Shown piece by piece: positions 32,386-41,017 of a DNA stretch of 50,653 bases (positions are counted from its first letter, which is position 1; each line of letters opens with the position of its first letter). Below the pieces are notes generated by a model. The model made no database searches and was not told the DNA's origin. It worked only from the letters and a program-made list of their open reading frames with translations. Made by a program: the position numbers and the translations under genes. Source of the stretch: Candidatus Binatus soli (GTDB lineage: Bacteria > Desulfobacterota > Binatia > Binatales > Binataceae); contig DLMJ01000010.1 of assembly GCA_002479255.1 (NCBI GenBank), positions 16,889 through 67,541 of the forward strand, in the 5' to 3' direction.

Positions 32386-33261
32386 ATGCGTAAAATACTT
32401 AGGCTGACCGTCCTTCTATTCTGTGTACTTATAAGACCAGTCCTGGCTCAGACTGGCCACCCGGCGCCAACCCCGCTGAGTGCTACCAAGGATGCTTGCA
32501 CGCTGGCATCAAATGTTTGGACATGCAGCCCCATTGGATTCAGTATCGGAAGGCTTACCCTGACAGACACTCAGCAGATCACGATGGGATTGGGTGCCTT
32601 AGCCGGCCAATACTTCACAATTCGACTAACCCAGGATTCTACCGGGGGCCGCATCCCGACTTGGGGCAGTATGTTCCTGTTCCAGAACTTCAGCACTAAC
32701 TCTGCGAATACCTTCGTTCCGCTCTCTTTTCCCAATTCGGCTGAAAACATTCTATTTCAGTATGACGATGTGCTATCGAAATGGATATATTTGTCTCGCT
32801 CCGGTATCCAGCAGATTGCTCCTACAATTCAGGGCGCCGGTACGAACATAGGCGATCACCCGGGTAATGCGAGTTCAGTGCAAGCCCTTTTTCTTCCAGC
32901 CAATACTGAGACAGGAGTCTTTGGTGATAATGGAGGTTTTTTTGGGCCAGAAGGCAACGGTGTTGTCAGCTATTATGAGATCCAATCGGGCGTCATCCAG
33001 TTCTGCAATTTCGATGCGATCACCACGCTTGCGACGTTTCGTTGTAACACGGTGGGGGACTGGCCCTCGGCCATCGCGCAGACCGCTCCCGCTCAAGTTC
33101 CAGCGGGAGGGTGTACTGAATTTCAGGTACAGATGATTGCTTGGAGTGATCCTGCATTGCGCGTGTTTACAGGCCATGTGTGCTACATAAATCCCGGCAA
33201 CTCGGCAGCCGCCTACGCAACATGGAACAGTGTCTATAATGAGGAGATTCCTATCAACTAG
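32386..33261 (+). CDS. Secreted protein with phage-tail-like domain
   Basis: A 291-residue protein with a clear Sec signal: M-R-K-I-L-R, a hydrophobic core L-T-V-L-L-F-C-V-L-I, and cleavage near V-L-A-Q. The mature part holds Y-F-T-I-R-L-T-Q-D-S-T-G-G-R-I-P-T-W-G-S, a pattern I associate with tail or structural proteins of phages (L-T-Q-D-x-T-G-G-R-x-x-T-W). No enzyme motif is visible. Codon use is less GC-biased than in flanking genes, consistent with transfer. A signal peptide on such a module is unusual. It is the first of a pair, overlapping the next start by one base. Confidence 0.65.
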   Translation: MRKILRLTVLLFCVLIRPVLAQTGHPAPTPLSATKDACTLASNVWTCSPIGFSIGRLTLTDTQQITMGLGALAGQYFTIRLTQDSTGGRIPTWGSMFLFQNFSTNSANTFVPLSFPNSAENILFQYDDVLSKWIYLSRSGIQQIAPTIQGAGTNIGDHPGNASSVQALFLPANTETGVFGDNGGFFGPEGNGVVSYYEIQSGVIQFCNFDAITTLATFRCNTVGDWPSAIAQTAPAQVPAGGCTEFQVQMIAWSDPALRVFTGHVCYINPGNSAAAYATWNSVYNEEIPIN

Positions 33262-34172
33262 TGAAACCACAAATATTGGCGGGAATCGTTCTAGTGCTCT
33301 TGATGCGTTTCACATCAGCACAGGCACAATTTATCGGTGGCTCATCGTTCACGGGAAAGGATTCTCTCGTTGCGACCTGGTCCGGCAATGGGAGTGCTGC
33401 GTCGATAGGATTTGCTGCGCTGGGAATGAATCCACCGGCGTTGCAAAACCTGGGCGGCGTGGTCCAGCTTATCCTCGGAAGCTCAACCGCTTGCGCTTGG
33501 GCCACGGCGGACTACCGTTGGACAATCATCTCGAATACAGAGGCCGAGGGAGACGGGCTATGTCAGGTGCTCTATTACCGCACCTTCCAGGCGGATGAAC
33601 GCTTGCCATACAGGTTTCGTTGGTTTGTCACAGTACCCTATGACATCAGGACCTACGTGATCTCGAATGTGTCGGCCGTGGACGTGGCTTCCCACAACAG
33701 CGGGAACGGCACGACGCTGACGGCAAGCGGAGTCATGACGACTGAGGTGGGCGACTACTTTATGGCTTTTTATGCGAGCCTTGGGTCGGGAACTTGGACA
33801 CAACCCTCCAACATGGGGGTCGCCGTTGAGAACGACTATGCGTATAGCGGTCCTGCGAACTTTCGGAACCTTGCGACGCAGGCTTGGGCATACCCAATAG
33901 GCGCGACAGGTACAGAAACCGCAGCTATGAGATCATCAGCGCAGTGGGTAGCCGACCTTGTAGCGTTCAAGCCGCTCTATCGAATACTTATCCCGGGCAT
34001 CGCGCAACCGCTGGCAACTTTTGGTACTTGTGCTCCTTCTGTTGAAGGCGAAATGCAAACGGAATCAAACTCAACGGCAGCGTGTTCGCTAGGAGCTACA
34101 GCTACCAGTGGCGGAACCACGCATTGTGCTATTCGCTGTAACGGGACGAACTGGATACAAACGGGCTTATAA
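33261..34172 (+). CDS. Secreted protein, phage-associated type, unknown function
   Basis: A 303-residue protein from GTG 33261, which shares a base with the preceding stop. The signal peptide M-K-P-Q-I-L-A-G-I-V-L-V-L-L ends near S-A-Q-A-Q. The body is Ser/Thr/Gly/Ala-rich and beta-strand-like (W-S-G-N-G-S-A-A-S-I-G-F). The last 40 residues (T-S-G-G-T-T-H-C-A-I-R-C-N-G-T-N-W) resemble a C-terminal module of phage tail proteins (V-x-C-N-G-T-x-W). It is probably co-transcribed with 32386-33261. Function is not assignable. Confidence 0.6.
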   Translation: MKPQILAGIVLVLLMRFTSAQAQFIGGSSFTGKDSLVATWSGNGSAASIGFAALGMNPPALQNLGGVVQLILGSSTACAWATADYRWTIISNTEAEGDGLCQVLYYRTFQADERLPYRFRWFVTVPYDIRTYVISNVSAVDVASHNSGNGTTLTASGVMTTEVGDYFMAFYASLGSGTWTQPSNMGVAVENDYAYSGPANFRNLATQAWAYPIGATGTETAAMRSSAQWVADLVAFKPLYRILIPGIAQPLATFGTCAPSVEGEMQTESNSTAACSLGATATSGGTTHCAIRCNGTNWIQTGL

Positions 34173-34287
34173 GGTCTTAAGCAGGTTGAAAAAAGGACTT
34201 TCACAGCGTGCTGTCATTATCGAAAATGCGATCTGGGTAACAGGTCGCATGAAATCGGGTAGGTTGGCGGCTGTGCTTAGTCAAAAG

Positions 34288-34668
34288 CTAAACCCTGACA
34301 TATTGGTGATGCAGCCCACCGAGAATTGAGATGCTTGCGATGGCGCCGAGCTTCTGCGGCCACCGATAATTCGGCGCATTCTTTTCCAGTGATAGATGCG
34401 TCCGGACCTGATTGTAATAGGAAGCGTAATTCTTCAGACCGCGACGCAACTGTGCTTCGTCGGACACGATGAGGTGATCGAGAGATTCGCCGCGGATCGA
34501 TCCGATTAGGCGCTCAACGTAGCCGTTCTGCCAAGGTGAGCGTGGCGCCGTCGGGTGATCGCGGATTCGCATTGCACGAATGCGGCGGGTGTAGGTTGGG
34601 CCGAAGGCCCCGTCGCGGTCGCGAATCAGGTGACGTGGCGCTTCGTCCCAGGGAAACGCGTCAGTCAC
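34288..34668 (-). pseudogene. C-terminal half of an rve/DDE transposase
   Basis: About 126 residues of an integrase-core transposase. It keeps H-L-I-R-D-R-D-G-A-F-G (second Asp region), S-P-W-Q-N-G-Y-V-E-R-L-I-G-S-I-R (catalytic Glu), Y-Y-N-Q-V-R-T-H-L-S-L and the end G-G-L-H-H-Q-Y-V-R-V. The N-terminal HTH and first Asp are missing. Its 5' side abuts the methyltransferase gene on the opposite strand near 34670. Related relics lie at 21048 and 25133. Confidence 0.85.
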
Positions 34669-35990
34669 CTGGTGCGAACGATCGCATCCAAATCAGAGAT
34701 CGGATTCGCGAGTTGCGCCGTGTCCCTGCGAAGGATCTGCTGCCGAATCCAAAAAACTGGAGGCGACATCCGAAGCTACAGGTCGACGCACTACGCGGGC
34801 TTCTTGATGAGATCGGCTATGCCGACGCCTTGCTCGTCCGCGAGTTACCCGACGGTAAGCTCATGCTCATCGATGGTCACCTCCGCGCGGAGACGACGCC
34901 GGACGCACAAGTTCCAGTTCTTGTGCTCGATCTCGATGAAAAGGAATCCGACAAGCTTTTGCTGACGTTAGATCCGCTGGCTGCAATGGCGGAGTCGGAC
35001 GCCGAGCGGATCACGGCGCTTCTACAGACCGTCCGGACCGACAGCGAAGCCGTCGAAAGCCTCCTGAGACGTACCGCCGGGGAACAGGTATGGCGGATTA
35101 TTCACCCTGAAGACACGTTCGAGCCCCCGGCGCAGTTCGACCAGGCCGCCGAGCTGCAGAAAAAGTGGGGCACTAGCACAGGTCAACTCTGGCAGATCAG
35201 CGACCATCGCCTCTTGTGCGGCGATTCGACCAACGCCGAGGACGTGATGCGGCTGATGAACGGCGAGCGGGCGGGTCTCTTCGCAACAGATCCGCCGTAT
35301 GCGGTCGGCTATACCGGGGGTTCGCACCCCCAGAGCTGGGCCAACGGGGGCGCCTCAAATCGGGACAAGGACTGGTCGGCCCAATACGTCGAAGCAAAGA
35401 GCGCCGACGTGAAGAACAGCGAGGAGGCCGGCGTCGAGCTCTATCGCGGCTTCATCAATATGGCTATCAAGCATGCGATCAAGCGGGATGCGGCCTGGTA
35501 TTGCTGGCACGCGAGCAAGCGCCACGCGATGGTGGAGAGTGTCTGGACCGAGTTCGGCGCTTTCGTGCATCAACAGATAATTTGGGTTAAGACCCGGGCG
35601 GTGCTGACCTACTCGGTTTATCTCTGGCAGCACGAACCATGCTTGTTCGGCTGGATCAGGGGTGAGAAGCCAAAGGTATTCCGAACGGAGGTCAGCAAGC
35701 GGGCGGGGGAGTTTCCGACCACCGTTTGGAATGTCCCAAGCTCCGAGGTCGAGACCGACGCTCATCCCACATCAAAGCCCTGCAGACTCTTTGCGCTGCC
35801 AATGGAACTGCATACCGGTGTCGGCGATGTCTGCTACGAACCATTCGCCGGTAGCGGCTCGCAACTGGTCGCCGCGCAGCAGATGGGACGCCGATGTTAT
35901 GCGATTGAAAAGTCACCGCCGTTCGTCGCGGTAGTCCTGGAGCGAATGGCCGCCCTCGGTCTCAAGCCGGAGCTCGCGGATCATCGATGA
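34635..35990 (+). CDS. DNA methyltransferase with ParB-like N-terminal domain
   Basis: Recognisable sequence starts at N-D-R-I-Q-I-R-D-R-I-R-E-L (34677). A ParB/sulfiredoxin-like domain (L-L-P-N-P-K-N-W-R-R-H-P, then L-M-L-I-D-G-H-L-R) leads into an N6-adenine or N4-cytosine methyltransferase with T-D-P-P-Y (35286-35300) and the SAM motif F-A-G-S-G-S at the C-terminal side. This domain pair is common on phages beside terminase genes. The native start is missing because a transposase fragment abuts it; GTG 34635, GTG 34536 and TTG 34713 are all possible starts. The stop overlaps the next ATG as ATGA. No restriction partner is visible, so an orphan methylase is likely. Confidence 0.85.
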   Translation: MALRPRETRQSPGANDRIQIRDRIRELRRVPAKDLLPNPKNWRRHPKLQVDALRGLLDEIGYADALLVRELPDGKLMLIDGHLRAETTPDAQVPVLVLDLDEKESDKLLLTLDPLAAMAESDAERITALLQTVRTDSEAVESLLRRTAGEQVWRIIHPEDTFEPPAQFDQAAELQKKWGTSTGQLWQISDHRLLCGDSTNAEDVMRLMNGERAGLFATDPPYAVGYTGGSHPQSWANGGASNRDKDWSAQYVEAKSADVKNSEEAGVELYRGFINMAIKHAIKRDAAWYCWHASKRHAMVESVWTEFGAFVHQQIIWVKTRAVLTYSVYLWQHEPCLFGWIRGEKPKVFRTEVSKRAGEFPTTVWNVPSSEVETDAHPTSKPCRLFALPMELHTGVGDVCYEPFAGSGSQLVAAQQMGRRCYAIEKSPPFVAVVLERMAALGLKPELADHR

Positions 35991-36652
35991 AGCGCCATCC
36001 GAATGGAACCTGGCGGGGTGCGAGACAGCCGGTGGTCGTGTCAGAAGCGGTTCTGAGGGCTCGATGGGTCGAGGCCGAGACGATTCACCTCAAGCGCATG
36101 GGGCTATCTTTCGATGCGATCGCCGAACAGATCACCCGCGTCGGGCGTCGCCAGGCACAGGCGATCGTGACGATCGCCGACGGCGTGACGTTCCCGCCTG
36201 ACTTTCAGATCTCTCGGCAGGCCTGCCACAAAGCATTCAAGAAGGCGGTGGCGCGGGAGCCATCGCTCGCGGTGAGGGAGTCCCGCAAGCTCGATTCCGC
36301 CCGCTGCGAGGAAATGTTTTTAAATCTGCAGCCCGGAATCCGCAAGGGCAACCCGCGTTCGATCGAAGCGGGAGTCAAAGTTCTGCGCCACACGGCACAA
36401 ATCAATGGCTACGCCGCACCGCAGCGGCACAAGCTGACTGCTAAAGACCGCGGCCCCGTTACTATCCTTGACTTTCTAAAGCTCCTTAAGGGTAAAATTC
36501 CGGATGGGCCTAGCATCGAGGTTCAGGCTACGCCAGTGGTTGATACGCCGCCGATAGCTATAGAGCCGCCGGCGTATAGCGCGGCCGATGTTGAACTAGC
36601 GCGCACCATTCTGGCGACGAAACCAAGGGATGAGGCGCAAGATGGCTTATGA
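35987..36652 (+). CDS. Phage-type protein, possible terminase small subunit
   Basis: A 221-residue protein coupled by ATGA overlaps to the methyltransferase before it and to a short frame after it. The N-terminal half looks like a helix-turn-helix (H-L-K-R-M-G-L-S-F-D-A-I-A-E-Q-I-T-R-V-G-R). A helical middle and a Pro-rich tail (E-P-P-A-Y-S-A-A-D-V) follow. The order methylase, DNA-binding protein, terminase is a common phage layout, which is why I suggest TerS. The sequence alone does not prove it. Confidence 0.55.
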   Translation: MKRHPNGTWRGARQPVVVSEAVLRARWVEAETIHLKRMGLSFDAIAEQITRVGRRQAQAIVTIADGVTFPPDFQISRQACHKAFKKAVAREPSLAVRESRKLDSARCEEMFLNLQPGIRKGNPRSIEAGVKVLRHTAQINGYAAPQRHKLTAKDRGPVTILDFLKLLKGKIPDGPSIEVQATPVVDTPPIAIEPPAYSAADVELARTILATKPRDEAQDGL

Positions 36653-36810
36653 CAGACAGTAGCGCCGCCGAACTCGAAATCATCGCGTCGATTCGCAACC
36701 CAGTCAAGTTCGCTGCGGAGAAGCCCCAGCCCCAATCGGATGACTTTTCATTCCCGCTGATGTACTTTCTCTCCGACGTTGGTAATCACGCTTCTCTCTC
36801 CAGAGAATAG
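36649..36810 (+). pseudogene. Truncated frame, possible terminase large-subunit N-terminus
   Basis: Starting at ATG 36649 (ATGA overlap), 53 codons read M-T-D-S-S-A-A-E-L-E-I-I-A-S-I-R-N-P-V-K-F-A before a stop. The E-I-I-A-S-I-R-N-P-V-x-F-A opening resembles the start of some terminase large subunits. The expected Walker motifs never appear, so this is either a truncation or a small unrelated gene. Confidence 0.4.
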
Positions 36811-36945
36811 TTCTCGTTTATGGGAATAGACGACAAAAGAAGCAGCGAAGCGATGCGGTGAGTAGCTTTCTCGGGATTCGTTCCGCATCGCCTCGAGATA
36901 CCACGTAGGCCCGAGTTGTCCGCTTTTCCGCTTAACATTCTCTTT

Positions 36946-37212
36946 ATGAGTAGAACAATTAAGAATGGGGTACAGATTTCAGGCTCGGCTCTCTACGAAC
37001 CAGAATTCGATACTTATCGCAAGGATGGCGACGTCAGTTCTATGAGGTATCACAACATCTATGGCACAACATCCCATCTCGTGATTGCCTACGATGAGAA
37101 AAACAAACGATACCGCGGAGAGCGGTTTTTCGCGCAGTTGACAATGCCCGGTCTTGCAAATGGTGAACGCTGCAAATTCAGCCAGGAGAAGCAGGAAGCT
37201 TATCGCCGTTGA
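36946..37212 (+). CDS. Hypothetical small protein
   Basis: An 88-residue frame from ATG 36946 with ordinary composition (Y-E-P-E-F-D-T-Y-R-K-D-G-D, then N-K-R-Y-R-G-E-R-F-F). It has no signal peptide, membrane segment or motif I recognise. Codon use is low in GC relative to the chromosome, as in the phage-like segment to its left. It may be a phage or accessory gene, or spurious. Confidence 0.4.
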   Translation: MSRTIKNGVQISGSALYEPEFDTYRKDGDVSSMRYHNIYGTTSHLVIAYDEKNKRYRGERFFAQLTMPGLANGERCKFSQEKQEAYRR

Positions 37213-37338
37213 ACCGGAGCGCGCAGCATTTGCAGGCTTCGCCGAGATGAAACTCGAGGGTCCCCTGCCCTCGTCGCGCGACTTTCACTGACCGCACGCT
37301 CGGACGCCCGGCGGCGAATTCAGGAGTAGGGCACAATC

Positions 37339-37872
37339 ATGATGAAGGAATTGCCTTTATCCAAGGTCTACCAGTTGCTCGAACCCGGTCCGGTGGTCCT
37401 GCTCACGACTGCCCGCAAGGGCCGCGCCAATGTTATGACGATGTCCTGGCATATGATGGTCGAATTTGAGCCGCCGCTGGTGGCCTGCATTGTCAGCAGC
37501 GCCAATCACAGCTTTGCCGCCCTGCGGTCAACCGGCGAATGCGTGATCGCCGTGCCAGCGCTGGAACTGGCGCCCAAAGTCGTGAAAGTTGGGAACTGCT
37601 CGGGGCGCGACCTCGACAAGTTTATGGCGTTCGGACTAACGCCGATACCGGCCGCACGGGTTGCGCCGCCTCTGGTGGCCGAATGTTTTGCCAATCTTGA
37701 ATGCAAGGTGGCCGACACCAGCCTCGTGAAGAGATACAACCTCTTCGTCCTCGAAGTGCTCAAGGCCTGGAGAGATCCGGCACAGAAGAATCCTAAGACC
37801 ATCCACCATCAGGGATACGGCAAGTTCATCGTCGATGGCGAGACGATCAAGCTGAAGTCGAGGATGCGATAG
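37339..37872 (+). CDS. Flavin reductase-like (DIM6/NTAB) domain protein
   Basis: A 177-residue split-barrel FMN-binding protein. The N-terminal V-V-L-L-T-T-A...R-A-N-V-M-T-M-S-W-H is the typical flavin reductase opening (V-x-L-V-T-T...G-x-x-N-x-M-T-x-S-W), followed by P-P-L-V-A-C-I-V and S-F-A-A-L-R-S-T-G-E-C-V-I. It would supply reduced flavin or act as an NAD(P)H:flavin oxidoreductase. The old-yellow-enzyme stub follows convergently. Confidence 0.87.
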   Translation: MMKELPLSKVYQLLEPGPVVLLTTARKGRANVMTMSWHMMVEFEPPLVACIVSSANHSFAALRSTGECVIAVPALELAPKVVKVGNCSGRDLDKFMAFGLTPIPAARVAPPLVAECFANLECKVADTSLVKRYNLFVLEVLKAWRDPAQKNPKTIHHQGYGKFIVDGETIKLKSRMR

Positions 37873-37893
37873 TGGTCGCCGCAAAGCGTACTC

Positions 37894-38148
37894 TCACGGG
37901 GCACCGCGCTCGGCCGCCGTCAGGAAGGGATAATCGGTGTATCCGGCGGCGGCGCCGCCGAAGAAGGTCGCTCGATCGGGAACGTTCAACCGGGCGCCCA
38001 TACGCAGGCGGTCCACGAGGTCCGGATTGGCGATGTAGAGTCGGCGGAAGGCGATGAAGTCGGCCAGATTGCGGCGGCGTGCTTTCCGGGCCAAGTCCAA
38101 ATCATAGCCGTTATTCGCGATGTAGAGGCCTCTGAACGACCGCCGCAC
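37894..38148 (-). pseudogene. C-terminal stub of an old yellow enzyme (NADH:flavin oxidoreductase)
   Basis: The last 84 residues of an alkene-reductase-type OYE remain: F-R-G-L-Y-I-A-N-N-G-Y-D, A-D-F-I-A-F-R-R-L-Y-I-A-N-P-D-L-V-D-R-L and D-R-A-T-F-F-G-G-A-A-A-G-Y-T-D-Y-P. The FMN-binding barrel (about 280 residues) is absent upstream. The gap 38149-38364 holds nothing else recognisable. Confidence 0.8.
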
Positions 38149-38364
38149 GATCTGGAGATCGAATCCGCCTGGAACCTCACGTGGACCCTGCGTTAGACCA
38201 GCACGGCGCGCCCCTTAGCCGAGCGATCGAGTCTTTTCAGTGAATCCATTTCAATTCTCCGTGTCGAGCACGCAACGTGACGATTGTCGAGCTATCACAT
38301 CCAGTGTTAGTTGAGGTAGCTGAGGGCCAGTCTTACTCACGATGAACAGGGAGAAAATTACCCG

Positions 38365-39417
38365 GTGACGAACAACGAACAGGAACGCGACGCGTGGCTC
38401 GCGCAAGTCAGTGAGGCTGCACTCGAGCCGGAACTGCCGATAGTCGATCCGCATCATCACCTGTGGGACCATCCCGGCAGCCGCTACATGCTCGATGAGA
38501 TAGTCCGTGACACGGCGTCGGGGCATCGCGTGCTCGCGACGGTGTTCGTCGAATGCCTTTCGATGTATCGCGCGGACGGCCCGGAGCCGATGCGGCCAGT
38601 CGGCGAGACCGAGTTCGTCAACGGCATCGCGGCCCAAAGCGCGAGCGGGCAATATGGCGAAACGCGGGTCGCGGCGGGAATTGTGGGCTTTGCGGATTTG
38701 ACCTTGGGAGCCGCGGTCGAACCGGTATTGCAGGCGCATATCGCCGCCGCACCGGCGCGTTTTCGTGGCATCCGGCACGCGGGGGGCTTCGACGCGAGTC
38801 CAGAGGTGAGGAATTCGCATACCAACCCGCCCGCGGATTTGTACGAATCGGCGCGTTTCCGCGAAGGCTTTGCCAGGTTGCGCGGCTTGGGTCTCAGCTT
38901 CGAGGCGTGGCAGTACCATCCGCAGATGCCGGCGGTGATCGAGCTTGCAAGAGCGTTCCCGGATACGACGATCGTGCTCGATCACTTCGGCGGCCCGCTG
39001 GGAATCGGTCCTTACGAAGGCCGGCGCGCGGAGATACTCGGCGAATGGAAGAAGAACATCGCGGAACTCGCGCGATGTCCAAATGTCGTGGCCAAGCTCG
39101 GTGGAATCAACATGCCGGTGAATGGATTCGGCTGGCATCGCAGGCCGTCGCCGCCGAACTCGGACGCTCTCGTGGCGGCGACGCGGGACTACTATCTCCA
39201 CACAATCGATCAGTTTGGACCGCGACGATGCATGTTTGAGAGCAACTTCCCGGTGGACCGGGTTTCATGCTCGTACGTCGTGCTGTGGAACGCGTTCAAG
39301 AAGATCGCGGCGGGTTTCACGAGGGACGAAAAAACACAGCTATTCCAGCGCACCGCGTCGCAGCTCTATCGCTTAACGCTCACGCCCAAGGCACCGAGCC
39401 AGGCGCCGGCGCGGTAA
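38365..39417 (+). CDS. Amidohydrolase family protein (PDC lactonase-like)
   Basis: A 350-residue TIM-barrel amidohydrolase of the Amidohydro_2 group, which includes 2-pyrone-4,6-dicarboxylate lactonase and L-rhamnono/fuconolactonase. The metal motif is V-D-P-H-H-H-L-W-D near residues 27-35. Barrel features continue with R-G-I-R-H-A, H-P-Q-M-P-A-V-I, D-H-F-G-G-P and the catalytic-Asp segment F-E-S-N-F-P-V-D. The start is GTG 38365. Lactone hydrolysis or decarboxylation is possible; substrate is not determined. Monocistronic. Confidence 0.87.
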   Translation: MTNNEQERDAWLAQVSEAALEPELPIVDPHHHLWDHPGSRYMLDEIVRDTASGHRVLATVFVECLSMYRADGPEPMRPVGETEFVNGIAAQSASGQYGETRVAAGIVGFADLTLGAAVEPVLQAHIAAAPARFRGIRHAGGFDASPEVRNSHTNPPADLYESARFREGFARLRGLGLSFEAWQYHPQMPAVIELARAFPDTTIVLDHFGGPLGIGPYEGRRAEILGEWKKNIAELARCPNVVAKLGGINMPVNGFGWHRRPSPPNSDALVAATRDYYLHTIDQFGPRRCMFESNFPVDRVSCSYVVLWNAFKKIAAGFTRDEKTQLFQRTASQLYRLTLTPKAPSQAPAR

Positions 39418-39532
39418 TTCGGGCGCCGTGGCGACGGGGGCCGCCGAGCTTGCCAGCATTGCCTGGAAACTCGTCGATTACGCGCCGATTGAATTGGTTA
39501 AATTCCGCCAGGTGATTACCGGCGACCTTTAT

Positions 39533-40504
39533 CTAGACGTTGATGGTGCTCATGTCGTTATAACGTGCGCCGGCGGCAAAGCCCTTGGGCGCGACTTCCT
39601 CGATGCGGGCAAGATCGCTTTTCGACAGCTGGCATTTGGCCGCCGCAAGATTCTCTTCGAGATAGGTACGACGCTTGGTGCCAGGAATCGGGACCATGTC
39701 GTGGCCCTGCGCGAGCACCCACGCGAGCGCGAGCTGACTCGGCGTAATTCCCTTGTCGCGGGCGATTTCCTTGATGCGATCGACGACCTTGAGATTCCTT
39801 TGTATATTCTCGGCGTCGAAACGCGGCGAGATTCTGCGGCGCATATCGTCGGCGGGCAACTCGCGAATGTTTCCGCTGAGGAAGCCGCGACCGAGCGGGC
39901 TGAACGGGACAAATCCAATGCCGAGCTCGCGCAGAGTCGGAATCACCTGGTCTTCGTAGTCGCGGGTCCAGAGCGAGTATTCCGACTGTAGAGCGCTGAT
40001 GGGATGCGTCGCGTGCGCGCGGCGAATCGTATTGGCGCCAGCCTCCGACAGGCCCAGGTAGCGAACTTTTCCTTTGCGCACCAGTTCGGCCATCGCGCCG
40101 ACGGTCTCCTCGATCGGCACCTTCTTGTCGACGCGATGCTGGTAGTAGAGATCGATGTGATCGACACCGAGGCGCTTGAGCGACGCGTCGCAGGCGGAGC
40201 GCACGTATTCGGGTCTGCCGTTGATCGCGCGCTTGCCGTCGGGCAGGACCTGGTTGGCAAACTTGGTCGCGATAATCACGCGGTCGCGGTATTTCTTCAG
40301 CGCTTTGCCGACCAGCTCCTCGTTGTGGCCCACGCCGTAAACGTCGGCGGTGTCGAAGAAATTGATCCCAAGCTCGACGGCGCGCTCAAGCGTCGCGATG
40401 GATTCGATGTCGTCGCGCGGGCCGTAAAACTGCGACATCCCCATGCATCCCAGGCCCAGCTCCGATACTTCGAGTCCCTGCGCACCAAGTTTTCGCTTTT
40501 CCAT
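39533..40504 (-). CDS. Aldo/keto reductase
   Basis: A 323-residue NADPH-dependent aldo/keto reductase of the YakC/AKR13-like group. Catalytic residues are visible as F-F-D-T-A-D-V-Y-G (Asp and Tyr), A-T-K-F (Lys) and Y-Y-Q-H-R (His). C-terminal cofactor motifs are P-I-P-G-T-K-R-R-T-Y-L-E-E-N. The start is ATG 40504. It converges on the amidohydrolase gene to its left. Confidence 0.92.
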   Translation of the reverse strand: MEKRKLGAQGLEVSELGLGCMGMSQFYGPRDDIESIATLERAVELGINFFDTADVYGVGHNEELVGKALKKYRDRVIIATKFANQVLPDGKRAINGRPEYVRSACDASLKRLGVDHIDLYYQHRVDKKVPIEETVGAMAELVRKGKVRYLGLSEAGANTIRRAHATHPISALQSEYSLWTRDYEDQVIPTLRELGIGFVPFSPLGRGFLSGNIRELPADDMRRRISPRFDAENIQRNLKVVDRIKEIARDKGITPSQLALAWVLAQGHDMVPIPGTKRRTYLEENLAAAKCQLSKSDLARIEEVAPKGFAAGARYNDMSTINV

Positions 40505-40868
40505 GACCGAGGTCCCTCACGCTCATATTGACATAGCGGAATAGTGCGGGAGATCGAAAGCGCCGTCACTTTGCTTGCGCAAAACTCCGACGATCACGCA
40601 CCACAGGGCATTATGAGCAGCGACAGGTTTCCAGTAATCGGGCAAGTTCGGTGGCTGATGGCGGTAGCGCCACTACTTTTGAACCACGCAGTGGACTCTT
40701 GCGCGAACCTCGAGATGCCAAGTCCTTTGCCTTGCGATCCAACGCAGAGATCAGTTGATCCATAGATGCTCACGCTACCCGGTTCTCCAACTGGGGATCA
40801 AATGGATTCTTAGTGCTTGGTGTTGCTCGCCAATTTCCAGCCAATCATGAGTAGAGTCGGTCATTTTT
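40505..40868. other. Gap between aldo/keto reductase and IS element
   Basis: About 360 bp without a supportable gene. A plus-strand frame at 40544-40765 has no family resemblance. I see no leftover 3' end of the hydrogenase-like small-subunit gene here. Confidence 0.5.
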
Positions 40869-40892
40869 TGACCTGCCCCGCAAAACTAGGAC
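40869..40892 (+). repeat. IS terminal inverted repeat (left)
   Basis: Begins tgacctgccccgc and ends aaaactaggac. The last 11 bases and the first 5 match the reverse complement of the right end at 42210-42234. Confidence 0.75.
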
Positions 40893-41017
40893 GACGGTTC
40901 GAAGGCGGCGATTTCTGCTGATCCGCCCCGCGAAACTACTACCACCAGGAGTTGAGAAATCGACCTGGCGTGGTCGGTTAGCGCCGGTGTTTCCGGCAGT
41001 TTGAAACCTCCAGTAGC

